Source: Ulota crispa (lineage: Eukaryota; Streptophyta; Bryopsida; Orthotrichales; Orthotrichaceae). Taken from it: a DNA stretch of 64,000 nucleotides. The first letter of the stretch is position 1; each line of letters starts with the position of its first letter. The position numbers and the translations under genes are program-made. Shown here one piece after another: positions 59,115 through 64,000 of the stretch. The notes beneath the pieces were generated by a model. The model ran no database searches. It saw nothing but the letters and a program-made list of their open reading frames with translations, and was not told the origin of the DNA. The stretch is taken from positions 14,508,817 to 14,572,816 of the forward strand of contig OY987249.1 in the NCBI GenBank assembly GCA_963920765.1, in the 5' to 3' direction.

Positions 59115-62100
59115 CTACTTCTTCTTCTTCCCTTTCTTGGCCGCTTTCAATCTCTTTTTCCTTAACTTTTTGAGTATTTTACCCCAAACACGGCGTACAA
59201 GGTATCCCCTCCATATCTTTTGTATCTTATATGCAGACTTCAAGCTTAGTTCACTATACCCAAGATTTGCATACCATTCATCCTCCTTTCTCTTAGCCTC
59301 AGCTGCTGCATCAGCTAACATCTTCATTTCTTCCTCATATCTATAACAACAAATATTCATGTCAAATCCATTGAATTATGCTCAAACCCACACAAAAATA
59401 TAAAAGTACAAAAAAACGCAAAAGAAAAACAAACAAAAAAACAAACAAAAAAAACAAAATCTATTAGCATGAGGTAGTGTTTTTTTGTTCTCTAACAATA
59501 TATGCTACATATCACTGCACTAATAATAATATTTAGTGTTATGGTGCTTATAGTATTATCTACTTTATCATTTAACTCACTTCCATTCTCATTTAATTAA
59601 CAACTAATTCTTATGTTGACAATGAGTGTTCATGTCTAGAATACATCCTTAGTGTAGGCTTAAACAATCATGATATTAGTTTACATTTATAGTGGAAATT
59701 TAGTTGACATGTAGTGTTCATGTTGACTTTTAGTGTTGTTAACACCAGTAGTGTTATTGACATTTAGTGTTACACTTTGTAATTAGTGTTGTCAATTCTA
59801 AATATCATTTTAAGTGAAATCTTGAATTATAAATGCAAATCTAAACTGTACACAGCCATAATAATTGGGAGAAATTACAACATCATACTCAATCTTCTCG
59901 AACACGACCTTTCTAAGCATAACTTATATTGGCCCCTCTATCAGGGGATTTCTCCATATGATTCACAAACGCTACAAATTGACATAATACTTGGTTTTTT
60001 TTTTGCTTTATGGGATTGATTATGTTGGAAACAACATACATTATGTTATGTTATTTTATTTTATTTTAATATTCAATGAAGCTATTTGCATGAGTTTGCC
60101 AACTTTATTTTTGAATTGGATACAAGAAAAATTCCATACATACTACTCAAAACTAAAAATAAAAAATTGGAGATTGAATGTGGACAATCATTTTGGGACT
60201 AAGATAGTAGCTTTTATTTTTCTTCCAAAAAGGAAGAAACTGACCAAAGTATACTTTATCAACATTTTTGAAATCCAACTATCAATACCAAATTTCATTA
60301 CAATAAATACCGTGTACACAATGACTAAGAAAGTTTTCTCAATGACTTTATTCAATCAATGTTATTTAACAGTTGTTTAGTCATCATTTAGTCACGGTTT
60401 AGTCAGTATGGACACAATGTTTATTGTAGTGTTTAAGACAATATTAGGTTAACTATTGATTTCTTTATTTTAAGAGTAATTAACTAAATCTCTTTTTAAG
60501 ACAATTAAAAGGAAACTTTAGAGTTATAGGATAAGAAACATACTTGGGTTCGATATCCGCAATCTGCAATTTCTTCATTTTGATTTCGTTTTGGATTTTT
60601 TCAATGGCCCAGGTCATACACTGAGTGTCATTCTCATGGTTTGCAGTTAAATCAAGGACCTCTTCTCTTAACACCAAATTTTGTTTTCCCATGTAATCCA
60701 TCACTGCTGTATGTACTAATTTCTCTCTCTGCAAAAAAGCAACCATTTTGTTTTTAATTTTTTTTATATCAATCCTTTTTATTTTTTATTTATATTGTCA
60801 AACTATATAATTGACAACACTTTAATGACATCTGCTTATCACAAGAAACTCAATTTTCAGGCAAGAAAAGGGAGAGTGAGAAGTCACTAAGAAATTTGGG
60901 AAAGGGGAAGGAAGGGTCAAAATGGAAGGTGAAGAGTGGAACAAGCCCAACAAAAAATAGTAAAAAGAGAGAAATTTGTGCAAAGTACAAGCAAGACATG
61001 CTTGTTTTTAGTAAATAGTAAGTAGATGCTCAACTTACGGATTTTGATAACTTGAACAAGAAATTTAATATTTTTGCACTTGGCTTATTGTTACTAGTAA
61101 AATCTTGATCTGTGAATATGTGAAAGCTTAATAGATTTAGAAATTGGTTTGGTGCCCAAATTAAATGAGCGTATGGAATCAAGTTTTGACATTGTGGCTT
61201 GGTTACCATGTACGCTACATCGGCATTTGGAATTAATATGCAAAACCATTCAAATAAATTTTACAATCACGTGTGTTTATGCAAAACGATTCCACTTACA
61301 AAATACGCATGGCCTAGAGACAACATAACCAATTTGGTGTTCTTGTGTACAAGATCCATATTTAATGAGGGGGTAAAAGAGGACTTTACTTCAATATCAG
61401 CTTTTAGTTGTTTATTTCTGGCTCTAGCTTCAGCAAGTTTTAATTCACGATCACGTCTTGCCAGGTCTCCAGCTGCAAGTAATTTGTCAGCCCTGCATAC
61501 AAATTGATTAAATAAGTTTAATAAGATTGGAAAAGTTAAAATTTTGTAGGCAGTTAATCAAAAAATCTCGCATCATATATATATTTTTTAAATTATTCCA
61601 CTTGTTATCTACGTATTCACCCAAGAAAATCAAAATTGAACAACAGATTTTGAAGTGTAGGAATTTATTTTGTTTTTTTTTATGATTTCTTTGGTGTGTT
61701 GACCACTCATCTAAATTATAGACAACATGTTTTTTAAAATAATAGTTAAAACATAGATGCTTACAAAAATCTAAGTTTTAGGCTTCACTAGGTCCCTTTT
61801 AGCTATAAGAGGGTCTATTTGTAATCTTAGCACGCAACCTCTTGAATCCAAGTGGTCGGATAGTTTCCAAACAACTATGACATTGATGTCCACAAATTAA
61901 ATAAAAGACATAACAAGGCTGGGTGTTAAAAAATCAATTAGAGATGAAAGGAGAAAATTGATCTCTTAAGTTATGAAAATTGATTGACCCTATTGGATGT
62001 ATGATTCTTCAGAGTATTTTATAAGTTTTTCAAAACTTATTCTAAAATTTTAACATGTCTTTCTGTTGTAGGATTAAGTATCACAATTAATTTCATATTA

Positions 62101-63884
62101 ATCAGGATGCAAATTAAGGTTTGATTTATAGTCTATAAAAGGATTTTTTTATAGGGCTTTTTGCAACTTTTCATCTCTCTTCTTTTTGTGTTCCTTCATT
62201 GGATCGTGTGATATTATATATTTTTTCTAACAGTCATGAACCAAAATAGAATTTGGGTTTAGTGGAACTTTATGATAATTAAAAAAACCCCAATGAAATA
62301 TTTGTGTATGGTGGTTTGTAAAATTTTGAGAATGAAGGTTTAATATTAATTCAAAGAAGGAACGTAAAGGCAATTCACTCCTTTTTTTTGGGTTCTTTGA
62401 TTAGTAAATTTAATTACTAACTTTCTTAGAATTCGCAAAAGATGTAAAATCACATAAGTTCCTTGAAATTTTTCACACAACAAAAAAATCGATTTTTTTC
62501 TAGTCGCCAATACATCTTGTTTTCTTTTACAGTATGTTGTTTAACTGAATTTAAATTCATTAATATTTCATAATTGTTCAAATACAAATGAAATACAAAG
62601 TAGGTTTTAATAGAAAAAGAATGAATAATACTAATGCATACATACAATGAAAATTCCCAAAGACATCTAGCTTTCACAGAAATTCTCACTTGTATTTATA
62701 AGCAGTTCTTTGTTCTTTACGCACTTCTCTAAGTTCCTACAAATCATAACACAATTAAAACTCCGTTAGATTTCGTTAAGAAAAAAGTGCTTTTAAATTT
62801 ATTATGACAAAATATTCTAATGTTGAAAAAAATTCGTAACACATGCTACGAGATTTTTGTCAATTAATAGGGACAAAATTTCTTGTAAGTGTTATTTTGG
62901 AAGTAAATTCATTACTTAAAATATACATGTAGTTTATATTGAGCAAATCTTTGCCACTTATGTTGAAAAAAATTCCAAAGATGACTTTTAGGGGGCACAA
63001 ACACAACTTCACAAAATGAAGTATATATGAAACAAATATTAATTATGAAATGGTCTAGAATATTCAAGGTGCTTATAACATAAAAAATTGCATGCTTAAG
63101 TATGTTGATTTTTCATTTACACAAATCGAAGCAACATATACCAAGTTACTTTATTTCTTTGCTTGTTTTATTTGTTTGCCATACACCATTGAATGGCACA
63201 GCAACTTACAAAGAAAATAGTTAATTGTTCAATAAAAATCCTAATTGATTATAGAATATTTGTATTAGATTTTTGTATAGCAATTCACCCTTTTATGTTT
63301 TATTAGATTTTGAGCCCATTCACGTTGTTTTTCAAGATGAGCTGCCGCTTCAATTTTCATCAAATGTTTAGAAACTTCGGTTTTCCATTTGAGATCCTTA
63401 ACACTTTCTATGGCCTCCGGTAATTTCTTTTCCTTGGCTACATCTCCTTCTACCACCTAATCACAATTCATATTTACTTTGTGTATCAGTTCTAAATTCT
63501 AGACTCTAAAATCTAGATACAGAGTTACCAAAATCTCTATTGTAAAACATTAAGTGTATTTTTGTCACAAGATATTTGAAAGTCCCTATCAGAGAGGGGT
63601 AAGGAAAGGAAAAGGCATGGAAAGGAAGAGTGAAAAGTCACTAGAAATCTCAAGGGGAGGGAGAGGAAAATGGAGGGTGAAAAAATAAGGCAAAAAGAGG
63701 AACAAGCTGAAAATCATAAACAAACAATAGAAAGAATAAAAAAACCATTTGAGATTGCACAAAGCTAGGACAAGACGTACTTGTTTCAACAAATATCTGA
63801 AAACTTAAATAATTGTACATGAATTAATTGATTGGTTTAACAGATTACCCTGTTCAAAATTTCAAATGTACTTTTCGTCTCCAT
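59115..63884 (-). CDS. DRC9: DRC9/IQCG-like dynein regulatory complex subunit (3' part)
   Basis: DRC9 is a coiled-coil subunit of the nexin-dynein regulatory complex of motile 9+2 axonemes, where it helps control dynein. Six exons (63884-63849, 63456-63289, 62736-62690, 61492-61390, 60728-60544 and 59340-59115) join with GT-AG introns and matching phases (0, 0, 2, 0, 2) into 254 codons plus stop. The product is almost all charged helix (NLIKHKRELREVRKEQ, LARRDRELKLAEARARNKQL), then the REKLVHTAV...DTQCMTWAIEKIQNEI block typical of DRC9. An IQ motif follows in KIQKIWRGYLVRRVWG, then a Lys-rich tail ending KKGKKKK, a usual ending for this family. Family members are around 400 residues, so N-terminal exons probably lie past the window edge. 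The Met at 63884 is preceded by CAG, which could equally be a splice acceptor. The related IQ subunit DRC10 is the main alternative. Confidence 0.8.
59400..60480. repeat. Large intron of the DRC9-like gene with AGTGTTGACA-type repeats
   Basis: Intron 5 (59341-60543) carries an A-rich tract at 59411-59460 and many TTAGTGTTGACATT-like words at 59520-59810. These resemble 500-620 and 47200-47480, so a dispersed repeat probably sits here. A 129-codon plus-strand frame (59991-60380) is low in complexity and lies antisense to the gene, so I do not call it. Confidence 0.4.
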
Positions 63885-64000
63885 CTGATTATCTCCATTT
63901 CACCTACAAAATATAAGTTTGAGCAATAAAGGTCTCTAATCAAATTCAATACAAACTTCATTACATACACAGTTAAACCCATTGATACCAATAAAGCCTA

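Noticed and set aside
23200-60000. CRISPR-like or array structures among the many short repeats
   Set aside because: The sequence is eukaryotic. The repeats are tandem or dispersed without regular unique spacers, and there are no cas-like frames.
59991-60380. 129-codon plus-strand frame
   Set aside because: It lies antisense within an intron of the DRC9-like gene, with low complexity and AT-driven composition.

Overview
This is a stretch of nuclear DNA from a land plant or close streptophyte relative. It is AT-rich and gene-poor, with spliced genes (GT-AG introns), plant-type TTTAGGG motifs, and Stowaway-like and CACTA-like elements of the kind known from plants. One gene encodes a dynein regulatory complex subunit, which is only expected where cells carry motile flagella. 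That points to a lineage with swimming sperm: fern, lycophyte, bryophyte, charophyte alga, cycad or Ginkgo. Angiosperms and conifers are unlikely. The species cannot be fixed from the sequence.

Two spliced genes are well supported, both on the minus strand. (1) 15.0-18.5 kb, with leader sequence reaching to about 20.55 kb: an SRA (YDG) domain protein of the SUVH type. I rebuilt five coding exons, all joined in phase 1, giving 859 codons. Its long N-terminus holds minisatellite-encoded repeats, a SUMO-interacting-like acidic motif and seven SUMO consensus sites. No pre-SET or SET domain is visible downstream. (2) 59.1-63.9 kb: a DRC9/IQCG-like protein of six exons (254 codons in the window), ending in an IQ motif and a Lys-rich tail. 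Its N-terminus probably lies beyond the window. A third, weak signal is a decayed leucine-rich-repeat gene on the minus strand at about 3.7-6.8 kb.

Most of the rest is short non-autonomous DNA transposons. The main group has CCC(C)T termini flanked by TTAA, a piggyBac-like signature. It includes elements of about 0.92 kb (9.3, 29.0, 32.6, 37.8, 50.9 and 53.3 kb), about 0.9 kb (30.0, 34.2 and 48.9 kb), 645 bp (0.7 and 10.7 kb), about 0.35 kb (11.4, 21.8 and 35.1 kb), 234 bp (45.0 kb) and 78 bp (50.3 kb). A second group has termini beginning AGGT and flanking TA (4.97, 7.68, 8.08, 9.18, 22.7-23.7, 31.8, 35.9, 39.8 and 40.3 kb). Others are PIF/Harbinger-like (5.9, 20.97, 21.4, 52.1 and 54.5 kb), Stowaway-like (1.7 and 40.9 kb), CACTA-like (37.7 and 47.0 kb) and two further families with copies at 26.1, 33.8, 37.5 and 42.9 kb and at 36.2 and 43.7 kb. 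Several are nested, so insertion order and target-site duplications can be read directly. I found no transposase, LTR retrotransposon, tRNA, rRNA or CRISPR.

Layout: 0-11.7 kb is dense in elements, with LRR remnants. 11.7-15 kb is unassigned sequence behind the SRA gene. 15-20.6 kb is the SRA gene. 21-23.7 kb is a pile-up of abutting elements. 23.7-29 kb is AT-rich and nearly featureless. 29-54.8 kb is a transposon graveyard. 55-59 kb is repeats and unassigned sequence. 59-64 kb is the flagellar gene.
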